This document shows, one piece after another, positions 23,605 through 35,019 of a stretch of DNA of 47,500 bases. The notes under the pieces are model-generated. The model did no database searches. It was not told where the DNA came from and saw nothing but the letters and a program-made list of their open reading frames with translations. Position numbers and translations under genes: made by a program. The DNA is from Chrysomallon squamiferum (Eukaryota; Mollusca; Gastropoda; Neomphalida; Peltospiridae), in the NCBI GenBank assembly GCA_012295275.1, contig CM022665.1, positions 46,386,595 to 46,434,094 on the forward strand. The letters are read 5' to 3'. How positions within the stretch are numbered: position 1 is the stretch's first letter; every line of letters starts with the position of its first letter.

Positions 23605-24157
23605 CGAAATGACTGATCAGTGGAAAGATCAAAGAATGATCTGGAAAAGATCAAAGAATACTTGATCAGTACAAAAAGATCAAGGATTGACTGATCAGTA
23701 GAAAGATCAAAGAATGACTGATCAGTGGAAAGATCAAAGAACGATCTGGAAAATACAAAGAATGACTGATCAGTGGAAAGATCAAAAATTGACTGATCAG
23801 TGGAAAGATCAAAGAATGACTGATCATTGGAAAGATCAAAGAATTACTGATCAGTGGAAAGATCAAAGATTGACTGATCAGTGAAAATATCAAAGAATGA
23901 CTGATCAGTGGAAAGATCAAAGATTGACTGATCAGTGAAAAGATCAAAGAATGACTGATCAGTAGAAAGATCAAAGATTGACTGATTAGTGAAAAGATCA
24001 AAGAATGACTGATCAGGAGAAAGATCAAAGAATACTTGATCAGTACAAAAAGAACAAAGATTGACTGATCAGTGGAAAGATAAAAAAATGACTGATCAGG
24101 AGAAAGATCAAAGAATGACTGATCAGTAAAAAAAAAAATATCAGAAAATGACTGATT
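23605..24157 (+). repeat. Minisatellite, 27-bp unit, about 20 copies
   Basis: Unit contains AAAGATCAAAGAATGACTG, then ATCAGTGG or ATCAGTAG. Most copies carry the 10-bp palindrome ACTGATCAGT. Because 27 is a multiple of three, the minus strand stays open for 120 codons as a nine-residue Ser/Leu/Ile/Phe repeat. Indels in other copies break the frame, so this is a repeat translation. Confidence 0.95.
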
Positions 24158-24411
24158 AAATCAACTTATCTAAATCTTGACCCAATAAAACAACAACAAT
24201 ACTAATACCTCTAATATTTGTATTAACACTAATCTCCTTTTATTTTTTTTTTTTTTTTATTTTTATTTTATCTCTCCCATATTCGTATCAAGCTACCATC
24301 CGCTATTATTAGCACAACTCAACTCAAAAGAAGAATCCACATTCAACTCGTTTGTGTCTCATCTCACTTATTACAGAGTTTTTAATCGGAAGCAATAAAT
24401 CGGCAAAGGAA

Positions 24412-24468
24412 TCAAAGACGTATATTGCCAGTCACAGCCCCCACGTCACGAAACTGAGAGGCAGCCAT
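24412..24468 (-). CDS. Candidate short ORF with a TATA/CRE promoter and an ATGGCTG start
   Basis: The minus-strand ATG at 24468 lies in CCAAAATGGCTGCC (YY1/TISU-like). The frame reads MAASQFRDVGAVTGNIRL and stops at 24412-24414. TATAAAA on the same strand (plus coordinates 24518-24524) lies about 56 bp upstream. With a usual TATA-to-start distance of 30 bp this predicts a leader of about 27 nt, as in TISU genes. CRE half-sites flank the TATA box. The peptide is very short and no strong donor is seen within it, so the promoter is better supported than the product. Confidence 0.2.
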   Translation of the reverse strand: MAASQFRDVGAVTGNIRL

Positions 24469-24537
24469 TTTGGTTTGACACGGAGACGAAGAGAATGTTA
24501 CTAACAGGTCCACGTCATTTTATAAATTTTGACGTTT
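24441..24537. promoter_or_regulatory. CRE/TATA/YY1 promoter-like island
   Basis: Contains CCACGTCA (24441-24448), GCCATTTTGG (24464-24473), CACGTCAT (24511-24518), a TATA sequence readable on both strands (24518-24527) and TGACGTTT (24530-24537). The surrounding 24290-24600 is CpG-bearing unique DNA between repeats. This is a candidate promoter, most plausibly for the minus strand. Confidence 0.4.
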
Positions 24538-24742
24538 CAGTCAGGAAGGACTTTAGTAAGAAAGAAAGAAAATGGAAAGTAAATTGTTACTGTATTTGTA
24601 ATAAGTTTCTTTTTCAATTTTTTCAATTTTTTTTTTTTAAGAAAAATGTTAACGAAAGTTGTTTTGTTGCTGGATAGATGCCTTAGAAGGGGTTACAGGT
24701 TTTTTTTTTTGGGGGGGCATTTTCATAAGACACCCATGTACT

Positions 24743-24985
24743 TACACATACACACATGCACACAGACACACATATATACAGATACATACATATTATATAC
24801 ACACACATACATTCATAATACATACACACACACACATACATACATACACACACATACATACATAATACACATATACACACATACACACACATACAGATAC
24901 ATAAACACATACACATACATACACACATACACACACATACACACACACACACCTACAAACACACACATACATACCTACACATGTT
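24743..24985 (+). repeat. CA/TACA microsatellite tract
   Basis: CACACATA and CATACATA words throughout. Thr/His frames on the plus strand and Cys/Val/Met frames on the minus strand are repeat translations. Confidence 0.95.
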
Positions 24986-25019
24986 TTGACCATTTTGTAG
25001 CTTTCTTTAGCTGAATTTA

Positions 25020-25581
25020 ACTCTTTTTTTTTTATATTAAATCACAGAAAAAGGTTGAATAATAATAATTATACATGGATAAATTTTATTGCTGAACAGT
25101 CTCTATGGTTTAAAAATAAATTTCAGAAAATATTTTGAATTTTGTTAAAAAAAACAACAACAACAGCATGAACGGTAATAAAATAAAAAGTTAGAAAAGG
25201 AAGAGAATCAAATAAAGAAATGAAATGAAATGGAAAATTAAAAAAAAAAAAAATAATAAAAATAAATGAAAAAAATAAATGAAAAAAAAAACGTAAGAAA
25301 AGGAAGAATGAAAAAAACAGTTTAAGAATCTTCACTTGTAAAATCGAATTAAACTAAACTTACATAATAATAAAGTTTTAACTTACAAAGCATTTAAAAA
25401 AGAACCAAAAAACACATTTTTTTTGGCCTTCTTAAAACATTTTCTGAAATTTCTAATGTCAAATTTCTTTTCAAAAAAATAAAAAAATAAAAAAAGGTTT
25501 CAATGATGAATTTTAATTAATTTTTTTCAATATTTTTTTGTTTTTACTGTCTTGAAGTTGAAAAGATGAAAAAACGCAAAA

Positions 25582-25637
<56 letters not shown>

Positions 25638-25910
25638 GCAGTCATTAAACTTAGATATACCAGGAATTAAAAACTAAAACGAATTAAAAAAAAAAAAAGA
25701 AAGAAAAAGTTACAAATATAACTGAAAAAAACATTATCATCATCATAAAAAAAAAAAAAAACAAAAACAAAACAAGAATGCAAAAAGTGATGACATTTAA
25801 CCGAAAAAAAAAAAAAATAATAATAATAATAATCATGTAAATTTTTAAAAACATTTTTAGTATTTTTTTAAAAGTATTAAATTAAAATAAAAAACAAAAA
25901 AAAGCCACTC
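25020..25910. other. A/T-rich low-complexity DNA with an (AAT)n tract
   Basis: Poly-A and AAAT words. (AAT)n at about 25586-25631 and again at 25816-25832. Almost no complex sequence, no gene. Confidence 0.75.
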
Positions 25911-25925
25911 CACAACTTTTAACAG

Positions 25926-26111
25926 CTACAAAAGTCGACAACAGATGATGAAAAATAACGTATGAGTCTGGAACGAACTAATATAGCATTTATATTGGAT
26001 TCCCAGTTGACGTTTCCATGTTGCTTGCGAACTCTCTACTGCTGAAACCACGAAAAGTGCCGATGGTACACTGGGGTTGCCATGGCCGTCACTAAGGCTC
26101 GCGTCACCCAT
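25926..26111 (-). CDS. Weak candidate N-terminal ORF in a CpG-bearing patch
   Basis: From ATG at 26111 the minus strand reads MGDASLSDGHGNPSVPSALF and stays open for 61 codons to 25926. The first 40 codons have balanced composition and several CpGs. The tail is Phe/Ile/Cys-rich. No consensus donor interrupts it, and it contains the X-box-like GTTGCCATGGCCGT (26076-26089) and TGACGTTT (26008-26015). Those motifs suggest the patch may be regulatory instead. Confidence 0.12.
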   Translation of the reverse strand: MGDASLSDGHGNPSVPSALFVVSAVESSQATWKRQLGIQYKCYISSFQTHTLFFIICCRLL

Positions 26112-26219
26112 CTTTCTGATTTAATAAACATGCTTGTGTTTTATGTGAAAGTATGGCAGTAAATTCCTTCCAAAGACATTGATCTTGTCACAGGCAATTA
26201 ATCACAAATCAGACTTCAC

Positions 26220-26800
26220 TACAACCTCGTGTTTTTTTTTATTTTTTATTTTTTTTTTTTTTTATTTACTGTGTGTTAAGAATTAATAATGATGAAAACA
26301 TCGGAAACACTTATAAATTTAATGTGGTTGCGATGTTTGCTTTTAATTTGTGTTTGAAAAGATGATAATAATAAAATTTCGAGAACAATTATGAATGTGA
26401 TTTAGGGATGTGTTTTTAAGTCTGTGTGTTAAATAATAATAATAATAATAAAACTTCTAAAACAACTATAATTGTGACTTAGGGACATGTTTTTTAGTCT
26501 GTGTGTTAAATAATAATAATAATAAAACTTCTAAAATAAATTATAATTGTATTCTTTTTTAACTGTGTATTAAACATTAATAAAACTTTTTAATCATTTT
26601 AAATTAAAAAATAATAATAATAAAACTTCTAAAACAATTATAATTGTCACTTAACAGTGTCATTCTTTTTAATCTGGGTATTAAAAAATAATATATGAAA
26701 GAGAATTATAAGTATGATGTAACTTCAAAATTGTTTTAATTTGTATATTAAAAATCCCCCCCAAAAATCACCATGTGACTGTCACCTTGTTTTTTTTTAT

Positions 26801-26836
<36 letters not shown>

Positions 26837-27074
26837 CATTGGTGTCAGTACATTCAAAATTAAACCTCCTAAACTTGATATTTTTTTATTTTTTGGTGAT
26901 AAATTAGGAAATAATGAAAGAAGGATGCTATTTGATAGATGAAACTAAAAATTTGTGACCACATTCTACAAAGTGGACAGTAAATCACTGATGACAACTC
27001 GCATCAGAAAATCAAGCAATTTTTTTTTAATTATAAATTTTCTTCTTGTTCATTTTCTTCTTCTTCTTCTTCTG

Positions 27075-27124
<50 letters not shown>

Positions 27125-27460
27125 TTTTATATTTTTGGATATATTTTACAATACATTTTTAATTATTTTATATTCTGTAAATTTACTGAAACTAAATCAT
27201 GCAATGAAATTGCTGATTACATGATTAAATGTGTAGGATTTGTCTAAAGACCAATGTTGAAACATGAGCAGAACACAATCATCTCCTCTTTATTTCATAT
27301 TCAGAGTTTGAAATAAAATACCCTAATCATCAGTAATATGGCTAAAGTGAAATATGTATCTTTTGTAAAAGTACATGCAGTTTTTTTTTTTTTTTCTGAA
27401 AACAAGAAAGAAAGAAAGAAGGCAAGAAAGAATAAAAAAAAAAACTCCTAACAACCCCTA

Positions 27461-27491
<31 letters not shown>

Positions 27492-27740
27492 AATACAAAA
27501 GAAAAACCAACACATAACACCCAACTAAATGAAGAACAGCAACAACAAATTAGAAAAAAAAAAAAAAAAAAAAAAAAAAATTAAAAATAAAATAAAAGTC
27601 AGACATTCCACACAGACAGAACAAGTCTGACATTACCAATCCTGGAAATAAAAAAAAAAAAAAAAAAAAAAACAAACAAAAAAAACAATAACAATATCAG
27701 ATGAAAAATTCTCACATGAGATATTTTTACCAGCAGACGC
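26220..27740. repeat. AT-rich DNA with AAT, (TA)n, ATT and A-run tracts
   Basis: Three related segments at about 26330-26690 repeat AATAATAATAAAACTTCTAA and TGTGTGTTAAATAATAATAA (a diverged tandem of about 100 bp). (TA)n is at 26805-26833, (ATT)n at 27079-27122. Long A runs are at about 27463-27488, 27554-27580 and 27649-27671. Confidence 0.85.
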
Positions 27741-27835
27741 ATCCAAATTAGGAAAAACGTTATTTAATAACAACACAAGTGGTCTTCACCCCCACACAGT
27801 ACATTTGTCTGTACGTCCAGTCTGTCTGTCTGCAG

Positions 27836-27988
27836 ATATATCATCAACACCAGCAAACTGGTGACACCTCGACCCATAATCGCATTGAGCTTAGTGGAGA
27901 TCGGCGAGTCCTGGGTGTGATTTCAGAACCTCCCCAGGGGAATGCTTTTTGTATAACGTTGTACAGCTTCACTGCTGATTTATTATGA
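27836..27988 (+). CDS. Candidate 3'-terminal coding exon, unknown product
   Basis: A pyrimidine-rich tract, CCAGTCTGTCTGTCTGCAG, ends at 27835 and is a good acceptor. From 27836 a phase-0 frame of 50 codons is open to TGA 27986-27988. It begins IYHQHQQTGDTSTHNRIELS and later reads GDRRVLGVISEPPQGNAFC. Composition is balanced, with no simple repeat, and CpGs are present. ATTAAA occurs just after the stop. No internal donor is strong. No family is recognised. The frame is also open upstream of the acceptor as far as 27779, so the splice site is not required by the frame. It sits in one of the longest non-repetitive stretches of the window (27720-28440). Confidence 0.25.
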   Translation: MYHQHQQTGDTSTHNRIELSGDRRVLGVISEPPQGNAFCITLYSFTADLL

Positions 27989-27989
27989 T

Positions 27990-28835
27990 TAAACACCAGC
28001 TTCTTCAGACTGCTGCAGTACTGAAAACATTGTTCAGTGTCTCCACTGGTCAGTCAGACTTGGTCGTTGTCCATTTTTGGTACGGTTTATGGGTTTGAAA
28101 TCAGTTGGAATTAGCATCAAAATGTCTACCAGTTTCGTTTAATTTTTTTATTTTTTTTGGTGCTTTTGTATTCTGAGCAGATTGTCTGTGTGTGTGAATG
28201 TATGTCTGTCTGTCTGGAAGGAAGGATAGAGATGTTTAATTATGTGTATGTATGGGTTTGAAAATTTTTGTTGTGTATTTTTAGGTGTTTTTATGGGTGT
28301 GTGTTGAGCTGGAAAGTGAAGTATGAGGCTGGGTCAGAGAGCAGGTTTCAGATTGGGAAAAATGTGACTGATACTGGTTATAAGAACTGACTTTATTTCG
28401 GTCGAGTGACATTGTGGTCATTCTTTTTGATGGTGAAATATTAAAATAGAGAACAAGAATGGACAATCAATTATAGTGTAACAAACTTTTAATTATAACA
28501 ACCCATTCGCCCACCCCCAAAAAATTAAGTTTCTCAAAAATAGATAATTTTTTTTCTTTTCAATGTTTCAACAGTTTGATGTGTATTTTATTTTAAAAAT
28601 ATGTTTTATGTAAGTTAATTTATATTAAGTGGGAAAAAAAGACAAATAAAAAAAAAACAAAAAAAAACAAATAAGTTTATTAAAAATCTGTTTTCTTCTT
28701 TTTTGTAATGTCTTACAAACTGATGTGTATATTTTACTCTAAAATTACGTTTTCTGTTAATTAATTTATATTTAAGGAAAAATTCACACACCAAAATAAA
28801 ATTCAAAAAAAAAAAATAAAAAAAATAAAAAAATG
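27990..28835. other. Unique to AT-rich DNA, nothing called
   Basis: 27990-28140 is complex but has no frame or splice site of note. 28180-28320 is TG-biased. 28500-28835 is A/T-rich with A runs. Confidence 0.5.
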
Positions 28836-28838
28836 AAA

Positions 28839-28941
28839 ATGAAAAAAAAATTATGGGTATTTTACTTCCCCATTAAAAGAGGACCCGAAAAAGGAAACCA
28901 GAGAAGACATTTAATAACCGCCATTGGAACTCTTCTGTCTG
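28839..28941 (+). CDS. Candidate first coding exon with a consensus GTGAGT donor
   Basis: ATG at 28839 opens a frame of 34 codons plus one base (begins MKKKLWVFYFPIKRGPEKGN, then QRRHLITAIGTLLS) to TCTG|GTGAGTTTC, with the intron starting at 28942 (phase 1). The three lysines come from the 3' end of an A-rich tract, so the true start could differ. Past the donor the frame ends within a few codons, as expected for an intron. The candidate exon at 35643 is phase-compatible. No homology is recognised. Confidence 0.22.
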
Positions 28942-29189
28942 GTGAGTTTCATAAGTAAGGTAATCATGTGACACACTTTAATCAGTGTCAAGATGGAGGA
29001 AATTGAACGGCACACATCAACACTTTAACCACAATGATTACACTTGATCTGGTCTTTTTTCTCAAACTTTTCTCAAATGAAAAAACCCCAAAAAAAAAAA
29101 AAAATGTTTTAAAGAAGGCATGCAACGTTTTTAAAAACAAAGATTATCAGTTTGGGAAATTGCAAAAATTTGGTTTCTAGAAATAGCGT

Positions 29190-29639
<450 letters not shown>

Positions 29640-30057
29640 ATATATATATAAGGAAGATTCACATTATCTAAGCTTTATATAACCAGGACTTGTCAGATGA
29701 TGTTTTATAGAACTTTTAATGACACAGGTAACTAAACTGATGAAAAAAACATCATCTAATATTCATTTTATGAAATCTAAACACCGTTTTGTCAGTAATT
29801 AGAATTATGTCACCATTTCAGTTCAAATTTACATTAAGTAGAATTAAACTTGAGAAAAAAAAAAAATAACCTGCCCCCAAAAAAATGAAACATTGAGATC
29901 GTTGTTGTCCTAATTTTAAAATCAATACAAATGAAATTATAGTTTATATGATTAAAATTGATTTGTTTATTTTTTGCAATCTGATGTTGAATTGTATTTG
30001 TTAACAAGTGCAGGGAACTAGATAATTTTCTGAAAGAAATCACAGATGTCATTACAA

Positions 30058-30285
30058 ATAATGATGATGATGATGATAATGATGATGATAATAATGATTA
30101 TGATTATTATAATGAAGATAATGATGATGACAATGTTGATGATAATGATGATGATGCTGCTGATGATGATGATGATGATGATGATGGTGATGATGATAAT
30201 AATTATGATAATAATAATGAGGAGAATTGTATTAATATTGATACTAATAACAACAGTAAAAACAATAATAATATATAAATAAATA
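30058..30285 (+). repeat. Imperfect (GAT)n/(AAT)n tract
   Basis: GATGATGAT with AAT, GCT and GGT variants, so that one frame translates as a Met run. Followed by AATAATAT words. Confidence 0.92.
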
Positions 30286-30289
30286 ATAA

Positions 30290-31130
30290 TTCTGTTATTA
30301 CTATTATTAAATAAATGAAATAATTAAAAAAATGACATTAAATATTTATTTACCTTAAATAATTAAATAATTAATTTAATAGAATTTATTTCATTGTATC
30401 ATAAATAATATTAAAAAATAAATAAATAAATAAATAATGAAAATTTCGAAAAACCCACTAAAACAGAAGAAAACAGAAAAATTAAATTAAGTTAAATTAA
30501 ATTTAAATTTAAAATAAATTACAACAAAAATAATATGTTACAAAAAAAGACCCCAAAACACATGATCTCAACAAATAATTCATTAATTTATTTAAAATAA
30601 TCTAATTGTGGAAAGACTGATGAAATATTTTAATCAATCGATGCTCTTATTAAAAAGAACTGCTACAATAAAATAACATATTAAACCCTGTTAATAAAAC
30701 ACTGGTCTCTGTAACACACAAGAAACAATCTGATCTATTTCAAGTGATCTATAACAAAAACACAAAGAATTAAACTGTTTATTTGATATCTAGTAACTAA
30801 TACCAGTGTTTTGTTACATCAAAGTTTGTGGCATTTTTTCAAGTTGTAGCAAGTGAAACTAACAGAAACATGAAGAATTAAAAACAGATATTTAATATCT
30901 TGCAATCAGTATTCCTGATTGTTTAATTTTATAAATCCATGGTATGTGTTGTCCTGTACTTGTTTTCTAGAAAATATATATTTTTTAAATTTGCTGATTG
31001 AAAAGAATAGTGTTTTATACTCAGTATTATATAAAATGTGTGATATTTTTGTGTTTTTTTCTGGGTTTTTTTTTGGGGGGGTGTGTTTTTTTATAAAGAG
31101 AAACAAATAAAAATAACTACACAAATTTTG
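30290..31130. other. AT-rich spacer, no gene seen
   Basis: AAAT and TTAAATT words to about 30560. Two similar segments at about 30715-30790 and 30840-30905 (AACAGAAACA/AACAAAAACAC, AAGAATTAAA, TATTTGATATCTAG or TATTTAATATCTTG) look like an old local duplication. Confidence 0.5.
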
Positions 31131-31134
31131 TATT

Positions 31135-31685
31135 TAAGATTTATATAGAGAAACATGTGCAGATGACTCTACTGTCATTTTTAATAGGAAATTAAACCAG
31201 TGTCAGTAAGTCTACTTTTAAGTGTTATAGAGAATTAAACAGGTTTAGTAGATAGCTCTACTTTTAGAATACTTATAGAAACAGGTGTAGACAACTCTAC
31301 ATTTAGAATATTAACAGACAAATGTAAGCAAATACTTTGTAGATAGAGACAGGTGTAGATAACTCAATATTTAGAATATCTGTAGATATAAACAAGTGTA
31401 GATAACTATATTTAGAATATTTATAGACATGTGAGTAAATACTTTGTAGATAGACAGGTGTAGATAACTGTACATTCAGAATATCTGTAGACTGAAACAG
31501 GTGTTGATGACTACATTTAGAATATATGTAGACACAAACAGGTGTAGATAACTGTACATTCAGAATATTAACAGACAAATGCCAATATATAATCTGTAGA
31601 CAGAGGTGTAGATAACTCTACATTTAGAATATTTACAGACAAATGTGAGTAAATGATCTGTAGACAGACACAGGTGTAGATAGGT
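31135..31685 (+). repeat. Diverged tandem array, unit about 55-65 bp
   Basis: About ten copies of a unit built from ACAGGTGTAGATAACTCTAC, ATTTAGAATATTTATAGACA and, in some copies, GTGAGTAAATACTTTGTAGA. Copies vary in length. Confidence 0.88.
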
Positions 31686-31704
31686 CTACTAGTAAACACA
31701 GAAA

Positions 31705-31771
31705 ATGACCAGCACGGAGTGCAGCAGAGTCAATCCTATTAGCTCCATCTCACCAGACTCTAACCTCAAGG
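31705..31771 (+). CDS. Candidate first coding exon with a GTGAGA donor
   Basis: Directly after the 31135 array the sequence becomes complex. ATG 31705 opens MTSTECSRVNPISSISPDSN, then Leu-Lys, and the exon would end at CTCAAGG|GTGAGATTAT, with the intron starting at 31772 (phase 1). A second donor-like GTAAGC lies at 31791 just before the in-frame stop. The peptide is Ser/Pro-rich and polar, like the disordered N-terminus of many regulators, but no family is recognised. An in-frame stop lies 10 bp upstream of the ATG, so translation would start here if the exon is first. It is phase-compatible with the acceptor at 35643. Confidence 0.25.
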
Positions 31772-31877
31772 GTGAGATTATCCTGTCATCGTAAGCCACT
31801 TCTAATTGATCAATTTCTTTCCAAATATACCCCATGTCAGCTTAACAACTCAATAAAAATAATCAACAAACACTTCA

Positions 31878-31967
31878 TTACTGAAGAAAAAAAATAAAAA
31901 TAAAAATAAAAACCCCATCATCACAACCTGTCAGTAAATCTGTCACAGACGACATCATGTCAGCCAT
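31878..31967 (-). CDS. Candidate ORF with an upstream TATA box and an ATGGCTG start
   Basis: The minus-strand ATG at 31967 lies in AAAAATGGCTGACATGATG (YY1/TISU-like). The frame begins MADMMSSVTDLLTGCDDG, then becomes a Phe/Ile repeat from an ATTTTT tract before TAA at 31878-31880. An exon may really end near ACTGACAG|GTTGTG, a weak donor. TATATAAG on the same strand (plus 32018-32025) is about 58 bp upstream, predicting a leader of about 28 nt, almost the same geometry as at 24468. Only the first 18 residues look protein-like. Confidence 0.2.
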   Translation of the reverse strand: MADMMSSVTDLLTGCDDGVFIFIFIFFLQ

Positions 31968-32017
31968 TTTTAAAAATGTCCGACGATTTTTTGGTCTTCT
32001 CTTTTGCTTGTCGTCTT

Positions 32018-32025
32018 CTTATATA
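32018..32025 (-). promoter_or_regulatory. TATA-like box upstream of the ATG at 31967
   Basis: Reads CCATTATATAAGAAG on the minus strand, about 58 bp before an AAAATGGCTG start. Spacing matches a TATA promoter with a short leader. Motif and spacing only. Confidence 0.25.
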
Positions 32026-32079
32026 ATGGTCGTCTTCTTCAAAGTGGCAGTCATATTTGTCTGTCACTGCTGTTATTAG

Positions 32080-32445
32080 TTGTTTTTATTTCAGTGTATG
32101 TGTGATTTGATAAGGGGAAAAAAATGATAATAGTAAGAGCTAGGTAGCTCTAATTAACAGCTATTTGTTGTTATATCTTTTGTTCAGAGTGTTTCAGTAA
32201 TGGCTGTGTGTCACATGGTGTAAGTGTGTGTGGTGTTGTTGTTGAAATATACCGATGAATAGAAAGTACTAAAAGTCTTGTTAGAAATTGCTAAAAATAA
32301 GTTCAGCTGCTATCTCAATGCTGTTGTTGTTATGTGATTCTTTTAAAGAGATTTTTTGTTATATCTGGAGGCAGTAGAAGCTGATTTTTGATATTTTTGT
32401 TTCTCATATAGATAAAGATACTCAGATAAATATACCAACACATGG
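32080..32445. other. Unique spacer, nothing called
   Basis: T/G-biased DNA with a GAGCTAGGTAGCTC palindrome-like segment near 32138. No supported frame. Confidence 0.4.
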
Positions 32446-32447
32446 GC

Positions 32448-32720
32448 ACACAATACACACTCAGATGCAAATATGAAAAAATATATATAGATATATACAT
32501 ACATATACACATATACACAGAAACATACATAAACATACAAACATAAACACATACACAACACACACACCCAGATACAAATATACATATGGACAAACATACA
32601 AACACAAACACATCTGCAACACAGATATACATGCACTCACATACACACATACACTCACACACACACATAAACATACACATGCACAAATACACACACACAC
32701 ATGACACAGACTCACACATG
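32448..32720 (+). repeat. Degenerate CA/TACA tract
   Basis: ACACATAC, AAACATAC and ATATACAC words. The 185-codon minus-strand frame over this area is Cys/Val-rich because of the repeat, and its apparent first codon is GTG. Confidence 0.92.
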
Positions 32721-32829
32721 ACAGGTTTGTTTTCAGTTAAGCAAATCAAACCTGGACAGAATGTTGAACACCTCTGGGAAAACCAATCAGCTGATAGTGG
32801 ACACACACACAGACAGACAGACAGCATGA

Positions 32830-33530
32830 AAGTGGGATTACAAGTCAGGTGAAAAATTATGAGCTGATTTCCCTTGGGTGGATTCACAGGAAGTTGTCAC
32901 AACGATGTGGTGGGATGTCCATGTGAAGGTCATTGTTCTTGCTTTTTTTCCTGCACAACATCAGATACATTTCTATGCAATAACACACCAGTGTTTACAT
33001 TAAATATTACACGGCCTCCCAGGAATTAATGACATTTCTACACATCTCTGTACAAATGCTTATTAGGCAACAAACACTTTATTGAGTTTTAAATGATACA
33101 AGACAAGAGATCCAGCTCTTATTTCTTCAGGGACCGTTCTTGTGAAATTAGCAATAAAGTGAAGTCTTTTGTTCACCCACTCATAGGTAGCAAAACAGGA
33201 AGATTTTTTTTTTGATGAGACTCGACAGGGGCTGTGTTGGAATTGAAAACAGACTGAAGACAGCCACTGGGGAGTGTTGAATTGCTCAGAAGATTTGTGT
33301 GTAACTGCACACACTGGATGGGATTGGTGTTTATACAAAACATTTTACAAATGGCCGCATTGATTGGACCATGTTTGTTCTTGTAATCCCAGCTCGAATC
33401 AATCACAAGAAGCAGAAGGTTTCTAGTTCTTAACACGGGGTTCAGTTCACTTAATTATAACTTGAGGAGATCTGGGATCTGTTCTCATTGGTTTTGTCTG
33501 TAGGGCTAATTCCAGTTCTAGACAGACATT
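32830..33530. other. Long non-repetitive stretch, no gene confirmed
   Basis: About 700 bp of complex DNA, one of the largest unique blocks. On the minus strand two frames are open side by side (33173-33436 and 33063-33338) and a shift in the AAAAAAAAAA run at about 33200-33209 would link them. AATAAA on the minus strand lies at 33078-33083, overlapping the end of the second frame. One frame begins at a non-ATG codon and neither shows a motif, so I describe it only as a possible remnant of a coding or repeat-derived sequence. It also holds AAATGGCCGC (33349-33358). Confidence 0.35.
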
Positions 33531-33539
33531 GCCATGATA

Positions 33540-33890
33540 AATAATTGCCGTAGTAGTAGTAGTAGTAGTAGTAGTAATAGTGGTGGTGGTGGTGAAAGTA
33601 GTAGTAATAGTAGCAGAAGTAAGAATAGTAGCAATAATTGTAGCAGTTGTAGCAGCAGGAGCAGCAGTAGTAGTTGTAGTAGTGATTGTAGTAGTAGTTG
33701 TTGTATATTTAGTAGTAGTAATAGTTGTACCAGTAGAAGTACTAGTAGTAGTTATAGCAGCAGAAAAATAATAATAATAGTATTAGTAGTTGAAGTAATA
33801 GTAGCAGCAGTAGACGTATTTGTAGTGGTAGTAGTAGTATTAGCTGAAGTAGTAGTTATATTTGTAATAGCAGCAACAACAGCAGTTGTT
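33540..33890 (+). repeat. Imperfect (GTA/TAG)n trinucleotide tract
   Basis: GTAGTAGTA with GTT, GCA, GGT and AGT variants for about 350 bp. Ser/Asn/Gly and Val frames are repeat translations. The reverse-complement type of tract occurs at 35020-35282. Confidence 0.94.
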
Positions 33891-34139
33891 TGTAAAGATT
33901 TATAAAATATAAAAAATAAACTGCAGTGTGGTATATAAATTTGCATTATATATGTGTAATTTTATTTATATATAACTGTAAATTAATCCCTATCATAATC
34001 TAACTTAGTAACTTACTAACCATTAATCTTTGATGATCTAACTTAGTAATCAAAAATATCTAATAATATTCCTTACTCACTTCCTAACTATTAACCTCTG
34101 CAAATCTTACTTATAACTTACTAAGCCACTGAACCTAGT

Positions 34140-34589
34140 AAGATAGATATAACAGTGTTACCAAGACATCAAAAACAAGCTAAAACCCAAACTCCATCTA
34201 CAAATTCTTTCAATCGTAAACCTGATATGGGCTTGCGTCCAGATCACAAACACTGCAAAATTACACACCGTCTACGACAGCGCGGCAGAATATCGAATCA
34301 ACAAACAATTTTCAGATTACATGATTCTTTAAGCAAATAAAGCAGAATCAGAGTCGGCTATACTGATATGAAACTGGTGGCAATATCAGTGTCTAAATTT
34401 AGTTATATGAATAACTGTCTATCTCTTTTTTTTTTTTTTTTCTTCTTCTGCGGAAAGAGTTTATCGGCTAATATCTCATCGTACAGCGATGTTTTGCAGA
34501 CGGTTGCCGTAAATTACATTATATTGACCATTTAAAGATATCGGCAAGTTCCGGGAGAAGTCTTTTGTAAACTTTTCTTCTGTTTGTTT

Positions 34590-34590
<1 letters not shown>
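34140..34590. promoter_or_regulatory. Unique CpG-bearing island, possible conserved element
   Basis: Complex sequence such as GATATGGGCTTGCGTCCAG, CTACGACAGCGCGGC and TCATCGTACAGCGATG between AT-rich and (GT)n DNA. A 37-codon basic frame from ATG 34227 (begins MGLRPDHKHCKITHRLRQRG) ends at 34340 beside AATAAA, but has no splice or promoter signal. CpG retention and complexity suggest functional constraint. The kind of function is not visible. Confidence 0.3.

Positions 34591-34594
<4 letters not shown>

Positions 34595-34628
<34 letters not shown>
34595..34628 (+). repeat. (GT)n microsatellite
   Basis: An uninterrupted GT tract of about 34 bp. Confidence 0.97.
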
Positions 34629-34631
<3 letters not shown>

Positions 34632-34769
34632 CATTCCTGAATGAATTATGTGTTATTTGTTTGAATTAGCGGAATCAATGGAAATTGTGTATGATTGTTT
34701 GTCTGTCCGGTTTGTGAAAGTCTTTTGCTGGATAAATTGAAAAAGAAATGAAGAAGAAGAAAAATGAGA

Positions 34770-34841
34770 AAAGATAATGATGATGATGATGATGGTGATG
34801 GTGATAGAATTGTAATAATAACAACAACAACAATAACAACA

Positions 34842-34881
<40 letters not shown>

Positions 34882-34885
34882 GAAT
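34770..34885 (+). repeat. GAT, AAC and AAT triplet tracts in series
   Basis: GATGATGATGATG (34776-34800), ACAACAACAACA (34820-34842), AATAATAAT (34845-34881). Confidence 0.93.
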
Positions 34886-35019
34886 AATATTAAAAACAAA
34901 AAACTATTAATAAATATGAATACAAAAATGTTGTTGACGATGATGATGACATTAATGCAAATAAAACTGAGCAATTTTTAAAGTTTTTATTATAAATCCA
35001 TGATCTCAGTTACAACAGC

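Noticed and set aside
23666-24028. 120-codon nine-residue repeat protein
   Set aside because: The 27-bp array keeps one frame open by length alone. Other copies carry indels that break it, and there is no flanking coding sequence.
32330-32887. 185-codon minus-strand ORF with Cys-rich N-terminus
   Set aside because: Apparent first codon is GTG, and most of the frame is the CA/TACA tract.
33063-33436. Gene with a frameshift at the A run near 33200
   Set aside because: No motif in either frame, a non-ATG start and no splice or promoter support. Kept only as an unresolved unique block.
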